A stretch of 64,000 nucleotides of DNA from Alcanivorax sp. 24. Its GTDB lineage: Bacteria; Pseudomonadota; Gammaproteobacteria; Pseudomonadales; Alcanivoracaceae. Each line of letters begins with the position of its first letter. Position 1 is the first letter of the stretch. This document shows, in pieces, positions 35,242 through 43,599 of the stretch. A program made the position numbers and the translations under genes. The stretch is taken from the NCBI RefSeq assembly GCF_004360225.1, contig NZ_SNUA01000004.1, forward strand, positions 186,001 to 250,000. Reading direction: 5' to 3'. Below the pieces are notes generated by a model. That model was not told where the DNA came from and did no database searches. It saw only the letters and a list, made by a program, of their open reading frames with translations.

Positions 35242-35790
35242 TCATTCCCCGCTGGCCGCTCGCATAAAGCGCGGATCCCGTGCCAGCCGGGCAAGGCTGA
35301 ACACGGACCAGTATTCCCCGTCCCGGCGGTAACCCCCGTCCAGATAGGCGGCCATCGGACTTTCCTCCGGACGTGGCGGCGCTGTGACACGGTTTTCCAC
35401 CGGAAAATGTTGCATCCCCAGAACATCATCGACCATCACGCCGGTGTAGAGTTCGTCTCGGTCCAGCACCAGCAACCGGCGCCGGCCTTCGGCGATTTCC
35501 GAGGCGCGTTCAAGAAATCGGCTCAAATCGGTCACGGTCATCAAACGCCCGCGAACATTGGCCACGCCGCGTACCCAATCCTGAGCGCCGGGCACCCGGG
35601 CACAGGCCTGCGGCGACAGAATCTCGGCCACTTCCGTCAACGGCGCTACCAGACGGTGGCCGTTGAGGGAGAATCCGACACCACTCCAATAAGGTGTGGC
35701 ATCCTGCTCTTCCGGCAGGTTGGCGGCATTGTCGCGGCAACGGATGAAATAGTCCGCCAGTTTCAAATAGGCTGTGGACGTGGCGCTCAT
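35242..35790 (-). CDS. pilI: PilI, CheW-like coupling protein
   Basis: 182 residues. The CheW fold runs from about 35 to 172, with FSLNGHRLVAPLTEVAEIL, VPGAQDWVRGVANVRGRLMTV and YTGVMVDDVLGMQHF. It links the PilJ receptor to the ChpA kinase in the polar array. It lies 15 nt after pilH. The distance to pilJ downstream (202 bp) is longer than within the rest of the cluster, so a second promoter there cannot be excluded. Confidence 0.93.
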   Translation of the reverse strand: MSATSTAYLKLADYFIRCRDNAANLPEEQDATPYWSGVGFSLNGHRLVAPLTEVAEILSPQACARVPGAQDWVRGVANVRGRLMTVTDLSRFLERASEIAEGRRRLLVLDRDELYTGVMVDDVLGMQHFPVENRVTAPPRPEESPMAAYLDGGYRRDGEYWSVFSLARLARDPRFMRAASGE

Positions 35791-35805
35791 CGGCGATCCC
35801 CCTCG

Positions 35806-36174
35806 TCACGCTCCGGTGAGCTGACGCTCGACCGTTTCCAATAAAACCGCTTCATCCACCGGCTTGGTCAGATAATCCCGAGCTCCCTGGCGTTTACCCC
35901 AAACCCGATCGGTTTCCTGATCCTTGGTGGTGACGATAACAATTGGGATGTGTCGGGTGTCCGCGCCTTTGGTCAACTGCCGGGTGGCTTGAAAACCATT
36001 GAGGCCGGGCATCACCACATCCATTAATACCAGATCCGGTTGTTCGGAACGGGTAGCCGCCACACCGTCGGCCCCGTTGCTGGCTTCCAGCACCTGGTGG
36101 CCGTGCTTCTCCAGAATCTCCCGCAGCTTGTACGTCTCCGTGGGAGAATCATCGACAATAAGAATCCGTGCCAT
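35806..36174 (-). CDS. pilH: PilH response regulator
   Basis: 122 residues, a stand-alone receiver domain. The acidic pocket is ILIVDDSPTE, the phospho-acceptor Asp lies in LVLMDVVMPGLNGF, the conserved Thr in IVIVTTKDQ and the Lys in DYLTKPVDE. In Pseudomonas PilH is linked to pilus retraction (PilT/PilU side) and may act as a phosphate sink for ChpA. It lies 46 nt downstream of pilG on the same strand. Confidence 0.94.
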   Translation of the reverse strand: MARILIVDDSPTETYKLREILEKHGHQVLEASNGADGVAATRSEQPDLVLMDVVMPGLNGFQATRQLTKGADTRHIPIVIVTTKDQETDRVWGKRQGARDYLTKPVDEAVLLETVERQLTGA

Positions 36175-36220
36175 CTTTTCCTCTATGGTTGAGCAGGGTC
36201 ACATCGGTCAGGCGCCCGTT

Positions 36221-36604
36221 TCAGGCGCTGATATGCTGACGGATGGCGCCCAGTAGCTCGTCCTTGGAAAAAGGCTTGGTCAGGTATTCATCGGATCCCA
36301 CGATGCGGCCCTTGGCCTTGTCGAACAAGCCGTCCTTCGAGGAGAGCATGATCACCGGTGTCTGCTTGAACGCGCTGTTGTTCTTGATCAAAGCGCACGT
36401 TTGATAGCCATCCAGCCGGGGCATCATGATGTCCACGAAAATGATCCGGGGCTTGCTGTCGGCAATCTTGGCAAGCGCATCGAACCCGTCGGTGGCGGTA
36501 ATCACCTCACAACCCGCTTTCTTCAATAAGGTCTCGGCGGTACGACGAATGGTTTTCGAATCGTCGATCACCATGACCTTGAGGTCTTGAAAATTATCAG
36601 TCAT
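36221..36604 (-). CDS. pilG: PilG response regulator
   Basis: 127 residues, a single receiver domain. Visible are KVMVIDDSKTIRRTAE (acidic pocket), the Asp in IIFVDIMMPRLDGY, PVIMLSSKDG and the Lys in EYLTKPFSKDE. In the Pil-Chp pathway, phospho-PilG promotes pilus extension and, in Pseudomonas, activates adenylate cyclase CyaB through FimL/FimV. It is the first gene of the cluster, divergent from gshB; the 232-bp space between them must hold its promoter and includes a perfect 8-bp inverted repeat. Confidence 0.94.
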   Translation of the reverse strand: MTDNFQDLKVMVIDDSKTIRRTAETLLKKAGCEVITATDGFDALAKIADSKPRIIFVDIMMPRLDGYQTCALIKNNSAFKQTPVIMLSSKDGLFDKAKGRIVGSDEYLTKPFSKDELLGAIRQHISA

Positions 36605-36639
36605 TGAGAACTGCCTTTCACCGTGATTCGAATACAGGC

Positions 36640-36679
36640 CGCGACACCTTGTAATGAGGAATCTTTTTATAGTGTCGCG
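36640..36679. promoter_or_regulatory. Inverted repeat in the pilG-gshB divergent region
   Basis: CGCGACAC (36640-36647) and GTGTCGCG (36672-36679) are perfect inverted repeats with a 24-nt AT-richer centre. The pair lies 36 nt upstream of the pilG start. It may be a regulator site or a leader hairpin; no known factor is assigned. Confidence 0.35.
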
Positions 36680-36719
36680 ATAGGCAGGGCTTCGGGGTCT
36701 TTCAGCCCACGCCGAGGTT

Positions 36720-36749
36720 TTAACACAGTTTCTACAATCAATCTATAAG
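36720..36749 (+). promoter_or_regulatory. Candidate gshB promoter
   Basis: TTAACA (36720-36725), an 18-nt spacer and TATAAG (36744-36749) form a reasonable sigma-70 promoter about 80 nt upstream of the gshB start. Confidence 0.4.
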
Positions 36750-36836
36750 ACCCTGTGGGACTTGAGAAAAGCATCCCGTAGCGAGCATGCCCACGCGCTG
36801 CTAACATGCGGTGTCGTCCTTTTGCCTGGAGCCACC

Positions 36837-37790
36837 ATGAGCCTTGATATCGGTGTGGTGATGGATCCCATCGCTCACATAAAACCCTGGAAAGACACCA
36901 CTTTATCCCTGCTCCTGGAAGCTCAGCGGCGCGGCTGGCGGCTGCACTACATGGAACCGGGGGATCTGTATGTTCGTGACGGCCGGCCCCTGGCCATCAC
37001 CCGACCGCTGCGGGTGGAAGACAATAACGATCACTGGTTCGAACTCGGCGACGCCGTGCGGACGTCCTTGCCGGATCTGGACATGATCCTGATGCGCCAG
37101 GATCCGCCGTTTAACGCCGAGTACGTCTACGCGACCTATATTCTTGAAAAAGCGGAGCGCGAGGGCGCCCTGGTGGTGAATCGTCCCGGCAGTGTCCGTG
37201 ACAGCAACGAAAAACTGTTCGCCACCGATTTCCCGCAATGCTGTGTGCCGACCCTGGTTTCCGGCCGCGCCGATCAGTTGCGGGCTTTTGTAGCGGAGTT
37301 CAATGACATCGTCATGAAGCCGCTGGATGCCATGGGCGGCGCTAATATCTTCCGGGTGTCCAAGGACAGCCCCAACACCAGCGTGATCATCGAGGTGCTG
37401 ACCGATCACGGCCGCACGCCGATCATGGCGCAACAGTTCATTCCCGAGATCACCAGCGGTGACAAACGCATCCTGATGATCAATGGGGAACCGGTGCCCT
37501 ATGCGCTGGCGCGCATTCCCAAGGAAGGTGAATTCCGCGGCAACCTGGCGGCTGGTGGCACCGGCCAGGGGCGGGAGTTGAGCGACCGTGATCGCTGGAT
37601 CTGCGAGCAAGTGGGGCCGGTGTTGCGCGAGCGCGGATTGTATTTCGTCGGGCTGGATGTGATCGGTGACTATCTCACCGAGATCAACGTCACCAGTCCC
37701 ACCTGCGCGCGGGAGCTGGACGCCATTTACGGCATCAATATCGCCGGCCAGCTTTTCGACGCTTTGCTGGAAATGCGTAACCGGTCCTAG
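36837..37790 (+). CDS. gshB: Glutathione synthetase
   Basis: 317 residues from ATG 36837 (MSLDIGVVMDPI), matching the family start. The enzyme joins gamma-glutamylcysteine and glycine with ATP. The N-terminal domain has VVMDPIAHIKPWKDTTLSLL, and the ATP-grasp region has PLDAMGGANIFRV, MAQQFIPEI, GDKRILMINGEPVPYALARIP and FVGLDVIGDYLTEINVTSPT. Length matches the E. coli enzyme (about 316). It precedes tonB, yqgE and ruvX in the same order as in Pseudomonas. A GGGCCGGT/ACCGGCCC hairpin follows it, perhaps partly separating it from tonB. Confidence 0.96.
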   Translation: MSLDIGVVMDPIAHIKPWKDTTLSLLLEAQRRGWRLHYMEPGDLYVRDGRPLAITRPLRVEDNNDHWFELGDAVRTSLPDLDMILMRQDPPFNAEYVYATYILEKAEREGALVVNRPGSVRDSNEKLFATDFPQCCVPTLVSGRADQLRAFVAEFNDIVMKPLDAMGGANIFRVSKDSPNTSVIIEVLTDHGRTPIMAQQFIPEITSGDKRILMINGEPVPYALARIPKEGEFRGNLAAGGTGQGRELSDRDRWICEQVGPVLRERGLYFVGLDVIGDYLTEINVTSPTCARELDAIYGINIAGQLFDALLEMRNRS

Positions 37791-37830
37791 CGAAAACGTA
37801 AAACCGACGGGACAATACCCGCCATAACAA

Positions 37831-37848
37831 GGGCCGGTCCACCGGCCC
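37831..37848 (+). other. GC-rich hairpin between gshB and tonB
   Basis: GGGCCGGT (37831-37838) and ACCGGCCC (37841-37848) are perfect inverted repeats separated by CC. There is no T-tract after it, so termination would be weak or factor-dependent. Confidence 0.35.
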
Positions 37849-37855
37849 GACCGAA

Positions 37856-37885
37856 TTGTGGATAACACACTCTTTCCAATAATAC
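37856..37885 (+). promoter_or_regulatory. Candidate tonB promoter
   Basis: TTGTGG (37856-37861), an 18-nt spacer and TAATAC (37880-37885) lie just upstream of the tonB ATG at 37902, leaving a leader of only about 10 nt. I see no convincing Fur box overlapping it. Confidence 0.35.
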
Positions 37886-37901
37886 ATTTCGATAACTGCC
37901 C

Positions 37902-38765
37902 ATGGCCTCTGCTCAGGTTACCGCCGCCGATCGCCTCGGCTTCACACTCTTCATGGCGTTGGCCGTGCATGGCCTGGTGCTGTTCGGTGTCGGCTTCGCT
38001 CCGGAGCAACCCCGCGCCGCGCCGCGAACGCTGGATGTGACGCTGGCGACCCACAGAAGCGATCAGGCGCCGGACGAGGCGGACTTCATTGCCCAGACCA
38101 ATCAGGAAGGGGCGGGTGACGAGCAGCAAAAACAGGAATTGACCACCACCGAGCAGGCGCCGTACACCGATGCGCGGCCGCGACCGGTGCGGCTGGAGCC
38201 GGCCAGCGCGCCGCCACCCCGTCCGGTGTCGCGTCAGAAAGTGATCGTGACCCACTCCTCCGCCCCCCGCGCGCAATCGCCGCAACAAGAGCAGGAACAG
38301 GAGCCCCGCGAGCAGCGCCAGGATGACAGTCTGGATCAGCTCAGCCGCGAGATCGCCAGCCTGCAGGCACGTCTGGATCAGCAGCAGCAAGCCTACGCCA
38401 AGCGGCCGCGGGTGCGTCGGCTCACTTCGGTTTCCACCAAGGCCCATTATGAAGCGCTTTACATCGATGCTTTTCGTCGCAAAGTGGAGAGCACCGGTAC
38501 TCGCCATTTCCCGGCCCGGGCGCTGACCAGTAACACCTTCGGCGGTGTGCGCCTGATGGTGGCGCTGGGCAAGAGCGGTGACATCCGCGACATTCGCGTA
38601 TTGCAGTCCTCCGGGCATGCATTCCTGGACGAGGCGGCGGTGCAGAGCGTGCGCTTGTCGGCGCCGTTTGAGCCTTTTTCCTCGGAGATGCGTCAAAATA
38701 TGGACGTGCTGGAGATCATCCGCACCTGGCAGTTCGACGCCAACCAGCAGGTTTCCTCACGCTGA
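37902..38765 (+). CDS. tonB: TonB-family energy transducer
   Basis: 287 residues. A single N-terminal membrane helix (about 13-33, LGFTLFMALAVHGLVLFGVGF) leads to a periplasmic linker rich in Pro, Gln and Glu (about 100-165), including QQEQEQEPREQRQ. A C-terminal TonB domain (about 195-280; FGGVRLMVALGKSGDIRDIRVL, AFLDEAAVQSVRLSAPFEPF) completes it. The linker is less Pro/Lys-rich than E. coli TonB and may be partly coiled-coil. No exbB/exbD genes are adjacent. Its place between gshB and yqgE is the position of tonB3 in Pseudomonas aeruginosa, which has been linked to twitching motility; the link is of interest given the pil-chp genes beside it. Confidence 0.88.
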   Translation: MASAQVTAADRLGFTLFMALAVHGLVLFGVGFAPEQPRAAPRTLDVTLATHRSDQAPDEADFIAQTNQEGAGDEQQKQELTTTEQAPYTDARPRPVRLEPASAPPPRPVSRQKVIVTHSSAPRAQSPQQEQEQEPREQRQDDSLDQLSREIASLQARLDQQQQAYAKRPRVRRLTSVSTKAHYEALYIDAFRRKVESTGTRHFPARALTSNTFGGVRLMVALGKSGDIRDIRVLQSSGHAFLDEAAVQSVRLSAPFEPFSSEMRQNMDVLEIIRTWQFDANQQVSSR

Positions 38766-38835
38766 TCCGGCGCTCCGTCTACTCCGGCGCCTCTCTACTC
38801 TTGCCCTGGTCCCGCGCTCCCCGGATACTGGGCCC

Positions 38836-39399
38836 ATGACGCACAACAGCCTGAAACACCAGTTTCTGATCGCCATGCCGCAGCTGGACGATCCGAATTT
38901 CGACCGCACCGTGACCTATGTGGTGGAACACAATCCGGAAGGGGCCATGGGGCTGACTCTGAACCGCCCGGCGGGCTTGAGCCTGCACGATATTCTCGCG
39001 GACATGGAGATCGAGGTGGAGGTGCCACCCTCCAGCCGCCATCAGGTGGTCGCCGGTGGCCCGATCCAGCAGGAAGCGGGGTTCGTGCTGCACCGGGACG
39101 TGGAACGCCACTGGCAGTCCACCCTGATGCTGGCGGATGGGCTGTGCATGACCACCTCGCGGGATATTCTCGAGGCCATCGCCGTGGGCGAGGGGCCGGA
39201 ATCCACCCTGGTGTGTCTGGGCTATGCGGGTTGGAGCGAGGGCCAGCTGGAGCAGGAATTGGCGGATAATGTCTGGCTGAGCACGCCCAGCGCTCCGGAA
39301 CTGGTGTTCGAGATCCCGTTTGAACAGCGCTGGCATGCCGCCGCCGCCCGCATGGGCGTGGATATGAGCCTGATCGCCACTCAGGTGGGACACGGTTGA
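38836..39399 (+). CDS. yqgE: YqgE/AlgH family protein
   Basis: 187 residues from ATG 38836. Family motifs are HQFLIAMPQLDDPNFDRTVTYVVEH (about 7-31), GAMGLTLNRP, GGPIQQEAGFVLH and LGYAGWSEGQLEQEL. The biochemical role of YqgE/AlgH (DUF179) is not firmly known; in Pseudomonas AlgH was reported as an alginate regulator. It overlaps the ruvX start by 4 nt, the normal yqgE-yqgF pairing in gammaproteobacteria. Confidence 0.93.
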   Translation: MTHNSLKHQFLIAMPQLDDPNFDRTVTYVVEHNPEGAMGLTLNRPAGLSLHDILADMEIEVEVPPSSRHQVVAGGPIQQEAGFVLHRDVERHWQSTLMLADGLCMTTSRDILEAIAVGEGPESTLVCLGYAGWSEGQLEQELADNVWLSTPSAPELVFEIPFEQRWHAAAARMGVDMSLIATQVGHG

Positions 39400-39803
39400 T
39401 TCTGCTCGCCTTTGATTACGGAACCCGCAAAATCGGTGTCGCCAGTGGCAATGCCCTGATCGGCACCGCCTCGCCGTTACCGGCCCTGCCCTGCAAAAAT
39501 GAACAACCCGACTGGCAACAGATGGCCGCTTTGCTGGATGAGTGGCGCCCGGAACGGGTGGTGGTGGGCCTGCCTCTGAACATGGACGGCAGTGAAAGCC
39601 ATTCCAGCGAGCGCGCGCGCAAGTTCGCCCGGCGTATCCAGGGGCGGTTCGGATTGAAGGTTTATATGGTGGATGAACGTCTTTCCACCCGGGAAGCGCG
39701 GGAGCGCACCGCCACAAGAGGGCCGGATCCGAAGGTGGATTCCATGGCCGCGGTGGTGATCGCGGAGGGGTACCTGAATGGCGCCGAGCCGGTGATGCCT
39801 TGA
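39396..39803 (+). CDS. ruvX: Holliday-junction-resolvase-fold protein RuvX/YqgF
   Basis: 135 residues. The start is a TTG (39396) overlapping the yqgE stop (TTGA); no ATG or GTG fits the conserved N-terminus. The RNase H-like fold is seen in LLAFDYGTRKIGVA (first acidic residue), VVVGLPLNMDGSE, YMVDERLSTREA (second acid) and the late KVDSMAAVVIAEGYL (third acid). Roles proposed for the family are 16S rRNA 5'-end processing and anti-termination or resolvase activity. A rare TTG start plus overlap implies low expression by translational coupling. Confidence 0.93.
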   Translation: MILLAFDYGTRKIGVASGNALIGTASPLPALPCKNEQPDWQQMAALLDEWRPERVVVGLPLNMDGSESHSSERARKFARRIQGRFGLKVYMVDERLSTREARERTATRGPDPKVDSMAAVVIAEGYLNGAEPVMP

Positions 39804-39852
39804 TCCCCGGCCCGGCGGTGCCACGGCCGGCTGGCCGCGACGCCGGAAGGGT

Positions 39853-40455
39853 TTAGCCGGCCGGAGTCCACAACTGCTGCAGGGAACCGAGCACGCCATC
39901 GGCAACGCCCTGACCACCCAGGAACTTCAGCATGACCGGCGCGAACTGGCCGATCATATCCGGGCTCAGGCCCATGGCGCTGAAGGCGGTCTGCGCGCCT
40001 TGCAGGCTTTTCACATTACCCAGCACATTGCCAAGCAGGCCGCTGCTTTGTTCGCTGGAACCGAGCATGTTGCTCAGACCGGAGACTTTGTCGGTGATGC
40101 CGCTGAACTGACTGGCATCCAGCTTGGTCTGGGCTAGGGCGAGCAGCGCGGCGGAACCGCCGGCGGCCTGCGCCCGGCTGACGCCGAGGTCGCTGGACAG
40201 GGTGTCGACCATGTTCTTGGCGTCACCGGCCACTTGCCACTGGCCGGTGGCCTGATCCAGGTTGGCCTGGCCCTTCTCGGAAGCAGAGTTAATGGCGCTG
40301 TTGGCTTTGTCGGTCTGCTCGTTGACCTTGTTGCTGGCTTCGTCCACCGCCTTGGTGGCTTTGTCGGTGAGGCCTTTCAGGTCGAAGGCATGAGCGTTGG
40401 CACCCAAAGCCGCCGCCAGTATCGTGCCCGCTGCAATCCGGATTGACTTGTTCAT
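39853..40455 (-). CDS. Exported DUF2780 protein
   Basis: 200 residues. A signal peptide (1-23, cut after NAHA) is followed by an Ala/Lys/Asp-rich helical stretch (KATKAVDEASNKVNEQTDKANSA style, about 28-70). The DUF2780 domain (about 72-195) follows, with LGVSRAQAAGGSAALLALAQTKLD, LGSSEQSSGLLGNVLG and MGLSPDMIGQFAPVMLKFLGGQG. The family is periplasmic or secreted and of unknown function (VcgC/VcgE of Vibrio). It is convergent with ruvX and divergent from pyrR. The C-terminal DUF2780 and N-terminal repeat region are directly visible; no role is proposed. Confidence 0.85.
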   Translation of the reverse strand: MNKSIRIAAGTILAAALGANAHAFDLKGLTDKATKAVDEASNKVNEQTDKANSAINSASEKGQANLDQATGQWQVAGDAKNMVDTLSSDLGVSRAQAAGGSAALLALAQTKLDASQFSGITDKVSGLSNMLGSSEQSSGLLGNVLGNVKSLQGAQTAFSAMGLSPDMIGQFAPVMLKFLGGQGVADGVLGSLQQLWTPAG

Positions 40456-40639
40456 AACCGTTCCTTAGTAATCAAAATGACATGAAACAGGGCGCGCAGT
40501 GTACTCTTAAAGTCTTAGCGGGTCCCGTGGTGTAAACCTGTTTTTCAATTCGCCCGGCAACGGCTAGACTGCTGCGAAGTGATAACGCGGGCGAAGCGCG
40601 CGGCGGTGACTGCCAGAACAGCAGGCCGAGGAGATAGAC

Positions 40640-41152
40640 TTGCATTGGAATCCGGAACAGATTGACGCCCTGCTGCGGGACATGGCGTCCGCGCTGGAGC
40701 GTTTGGAAGAGACGGACGGTGCCACCGGTCTGGTTGGTATCGAATCCGGTGGCGCCTGGGTGGCGAAGGCCTTGAACGAGCGCCTGAGCAAACCGCTGCC
40801 CCTGGGGTTTCTGGACGCCAATTTCTACCGCGATGATTTCGAGAAACGTGGTCTTAAGAAAAGCGTCAAGCCGTCCAAATTGCCGTTCGACGTGGAAGGG
40901 GCGCATCTGATCCTGGTGGACGATGTGTTGATGACGGGTCGAACCATCCGTGCCGCCATGAACGAGCTGTTTGATTTTGGCCGTCCGGCCTCGATTCGTC
41001 TGGCGGTGTTATTCGATATCGGTCGGCGCGAGTTGCCCATTCGCGCTGATGTTTGCGGTGAGGTGTTGTCCCTGCCCGCCGAGCAACGGGTGGAACTGAG
41101 CGGGCCGGATCGATTGGAAGCATCGGTGCAGGCCGTCGGCAACGGCCGTTGA
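40640..41152 (+). CDS. pyrR: PyrR bifunctional pyr regulator / uracil phosphoribosyltransferase
   Basis: 170 residues, TTG start at 40640 with GAGGAGA 6 to 12 nt upstream. The PRPP-binding motif [16 protein letters not shown] (about 93-108) marks the type I phosphoribosyltransferase fold, and [16 protein letters not shown] and [14 protein letters not shown] match PyrR. In Bacillus PyrR attenuates the pyr operon by binding mRNA; in Pseudomonas-type bacteria its regulatory role is different. It precedes pyrB and pyrC', the usual pyrR-pyrB-pyrC' order. A tandem 20-bp repeat sits between it and pyrB. Confidence 0.93.
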   Translation: MHWNPEQIDALLRDMASALERLEETDGATGLVGIESGGAWVAKALNERLSKPLPLGFLDANFYRDDFEKRGLKKSVKPSKLPFDVEGAHLILVDDVLMTGRTIRAAMNELFDFGRPASIRLAVLFDIGRRELPIRADVCGEVLSLPAEQRVELSGPDRLEASVQAVGNGR

Positions 41153-41166
41153 TGTCGTAATCCTTG

Positions 41167-41206
41167 GCATTGTGCCCCGGTCCATAGCATTCTGCCCCGG
41201 TCAATA
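41167..41206 (+). repeat. Tandem 20-bp direct repeat between pyrR and pyrB
   Basis: GCATTGTGCCCCGGTCCATA (41167-41186) is followed at once by GCATTCTGCCCCGGTCAATA (41187-41206); 18 of 20 positions agree. It lies in the 144-bp space before pyrB and would be in its mRNA leader if transcription starts upstream. Confidence 0.75.
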
Positions 41207-41296
41207 GTTAGAATGTGGCGGATCCGCGCCCTCCGGCCGCGGAGCATGCCATAGGTTCTGTCCGTGCCCACAGACCCTGGAAATAAGGTTTCAGGA

Positions 41297-42304
41297 ATGA
41301 CGCTTGCGCCGCCCTCCTCCCGCGTGCAGCTCACCGATGATGGAAAGCTGCGCCATTTTCTCTCCGTGGAACACCTGTCTCGCCCGCTTTTGGAAGACAT
41401 CCTCGATACCGCCGCCGGTTTCGTCGACGTCGGTGGGCGGGCGATCAAGAAAGTGCCGCTGCTGCGCGGCAAGACCGTGGTCAACCTGTTTTTCGAGTCC
41501 AGCACCCGGACCCGCAGCACATTTGAGCTGGCCGCCAAACGCCTGAGTGCGGACGTGCTCACGCTGGACATCGCCAAGTCCGCCACCAGCAAGGGCGAGA
41601 CGCTGCTGGATACGCTTCGCAATCTGGAGGCGATGGCGGCGGACATGTTCGTGGTGCGCCACCAGGACTCCGGTGCCCCGTTTTTCATCGCCGAGCAGGT
41701 AACGCCGAGAGTGGCGGTCATCAATGCCGGTGACGGGCGCCACGCGCACCCCACCCAGGCGATGCTGGATATGTACACCATCCGCCATTACAAAGGCGGA
41801 TTCGAGGGGCTCAAGGTGGCCATTGTCGGTGACATCCTGCACTCACGCGTGGCCCGCTCACAGATCCATGCGCTCAATATCCTTGGGGCCGAGGAAGTGC
41901 GGGTAATCGCGCCGCGCACCTTGCTGCCGGCCGACGCCGATGCGCTTGGCGCCACCGTATTCACCGATATGGTCCAGGGCATCGAGGATGTGGATGTGGT
42001 GATCATGCTGCGCTTGCAGAGGGAGCGCATGGATTCCGCCCTGCTGCCCAGTGAAGGCGAGTTCTTTCGTCTCTACGGACTGACCAATGAAAAGCTCGGC
42101 CACGCCAAGCCGGATGCCATCGTCATGCATCCGGGGCCGATCAACCGTGGCGTGGAAATCGCTTCGGAAGTGGCCGACGGGCCCCGCTCGGTGATCCTTA
42201 ACCAGGTGACCTTCGGCATCGCCGTGCGCATGGCGGTGATGTCCATGGCCATCAGCGGCCAGGAAAGTCTGGACGCGGCTCAGGAGGATGACCATGGACA
42301 CTAA
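41297..42304 (+). CDS. pyrB: Aspartate carbamoyltransferase catalytic subunit
   Basis: 335 residues from ATG 41297 (AAGG 8 nt upstream), matching the Pseudomonas class of about 334; GTG 41264 is an alternative adding 11 residues. The enzyme makes carbamoyl-aspartate, the first committed pyrimidine step. The carbamoyl-phosphate motif [13 protein letters not shown] (about 73-85), HPTQAMLDM, and [15 protein letters not shown] (late loop) are all present. This class A ATCase needs the inactive dihydroorotase-like PyrC' for assembly, encoded by the next gene, which begins inside its 3' end. An N-terminal extension before the core, known to bind effectors in this class, is present. Confidence 0.96.
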   Translation: MTLAPPSSRVQLTDDGKLRHFLSVEHLSRPLLEDILDTAAGFVDVGGRAIKKVPLLRGKTVVNLFFESSTRTRSTFELAAKRLSADVLTLDIAKSATSKGETLLDTLRNLEAMAADMFVVRHQDSGAPFFIAEQVTPRVAVINAGDGRHAHPTQAMLDMYTIRHYKGGFEGLKVAIVGDILHSRVARSQIHALNILGAEEVRVIAPRTLLPADADALGATVFTDMVQGIEDVDVVIMLRLQRERMDSALLPSEGEFFRLYGLTNEKLGHAKPDAIVMHPGPINRGVEIASEVADGPRSVILNQVTFGIAVRMAVMSMAISGQESLDAAQEDDHGH

Positions 42305-43577
42305 AGCCAACCTGCTGATCCGCAAGGGACGGGTCATCGACCCGGCCTCTGGTCGTGATGATGTCGCCGACCTGTTGGTGGAAGGGGGGCGTCTGGTGCG
42401 GGTCGGCGCCAGCCTGGACGCGCCCGGGGCGGAAATCATGGAAGCGGAAGGGCTGTGGGTGATTCCCGGCCTGGTGGACAGCTGCGTGCACCTGTCTCTG
42501 CCCGGCGAGGGTCCCTGGGCCGGTGACGTGGCCTCGGAATGCCGCGCCGCCGCCGGCGGCGGCATCACGCATATGGCGGTGCAGCCGGACTGTGGCCCGG
42601 TGGACAGTACCGCGGTGGTGCGTCTGATCCGGGAGCAAGCCGGGCAGGCCAACTTTGCCCGGGCCCTGCCGGTGGCGGCGTTGACCCAGGGGCTGGCGGG
42701 CGAGCATCTGGCGGAAATGCAGACGTTGGCCCAGGCCGGATGTATCGCGGTGGGCCAGGCCGGCGCACCGCTGGCGGATTCGCTCACGCTCAAGCGCTGT
42801 CTGGAATACGCCGCCACCTTTGATCTGCTGGTGCTGTTCCGGCCGGAGGATGCCTCCCTCACCGCCGGAGGGTGTGCCCATGATGGCGCCGTGGCGGCCC
42901 GCCTCGGCCTGCCGGGCATTCCCGCGGTGGCGGAATCGGTGGCGCTGTCCCGGGATCTGCTGTTGGTGGAAGCCACCGGGGTGCGGGCGCACTTCCAGCA
43001 GATCTCCAGCCGCCACTCCTTGGCCCTGATCCGGGAAGCAAAACGCCGGGGGCTACCGGTTACAGCGGATGTGAGTATTCACCACCTTTTGTTGGATGAG
43101 TCCGCTCTGGAAGGCTTCAACAGCCATTGCCATGTCATGCCTCCGCTGCGTACGGCGCGGGACCGGCAGGCGTTGCTGGACGCCGTGGCCGACGGCACTC
43201 TGGATGCCATTTGCTCCAAACATCAACCGCTGGGTTCGTTCAGCAAGGCGGCGCCGTTCCCGTCCACCCGACCGGGTATTTCCGGGCTCGATACGCTGTT
43301 GCCGCTGGTGCTGAAGCTGGTCCGGGAAGAGGCTCTGCCGCTACATCGGGCGCTGGATGCGGTGACCGCGGCGCCGGCCCGTTGCCTGGGCATTCCGGCG
43401 GGTCAGCTGGAAACCGGACGGATGGCCAATCTGACGGTGGTGGCGCCGGATGAACAGCGTGTCATGAGTGAACGCTGGCTCTCCGGCGGCCGTAACTCAC
43501 CCTGGTTCAATACCCTGTTGCCGGGCTCGGTGCGCCGTACGGTATGTAATGGCGAGGTGAGCTGGCTGGCCGGATAG
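42294..43577 (+). CDS. pyrC': Dihydroorotase-like PyrC' (non-catalytic ATCase partner)
   Basis: 427 residues from ATG 42294, chosen because AGGAGG ends 6 nt upstream; it overlaps pyrB by 11 nt. The amidohydrolase fold is intact, but active-site signatures are broken. The usual D-x-H-x-H-x-R metal motif reads DSCVHLS (residues 62-68), with the first His replaced by Cys64 and the Arg by Ser68. The final catalytic segment usually reading ATDHAPH is CSKHQPL, losing its Asp. This matches the inactive PyrC' of Pseudomonas, which binds PyrB in a dodecamer. A true dihydroorotase must be encoded elsewhere. Confidence 0.93.
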   Translation: MDTKANLLIRKGRVIDPASGRDDVADLLVEGGRLVRVGASLDAPGAEIMEAEGLWVIPGLVDSCVHLSLPGEGPWAGDVASECRAAAGGGITHMAVQPDCGPVDSTAVVRLIREQAGQANFARALPVAALTQGLAGEHLAEMQTLAQAGCIAVGQAGAPLADSLTLKRCLEYAATFDLLVLFRPEDASLTAGGCAHDGAVAARLGLPGIPAVAESVALSRDLLLVEATGVRAHFQQISSRHSLALIREAKRRGLPVTADVSIHHLLLDESALEGFNSHCHVMPPLRTARDRQALLDAVADGTLDAICSKHQPLGSFSKAAPFPSTRPGISGLDTLLPLVLKLVREEALPLHRALDAVTAAPARCLGIPAGQLETGRMANLTVVAPDEQRVMSERWLSGGRNSPWFNTLLPGSVRRTVCNGEVSWLAG

Positions 43578-43599
43578 CCCCGGCCCCCGGTGCCACCGG

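Noticed and set aside
36903-38696. 597-codon open frame on the minus strand across gshB and tonB
   Set aside because: It spans two solid genes on the other strand and their gap, has low-complexity antisense composition and no recognisable domain.
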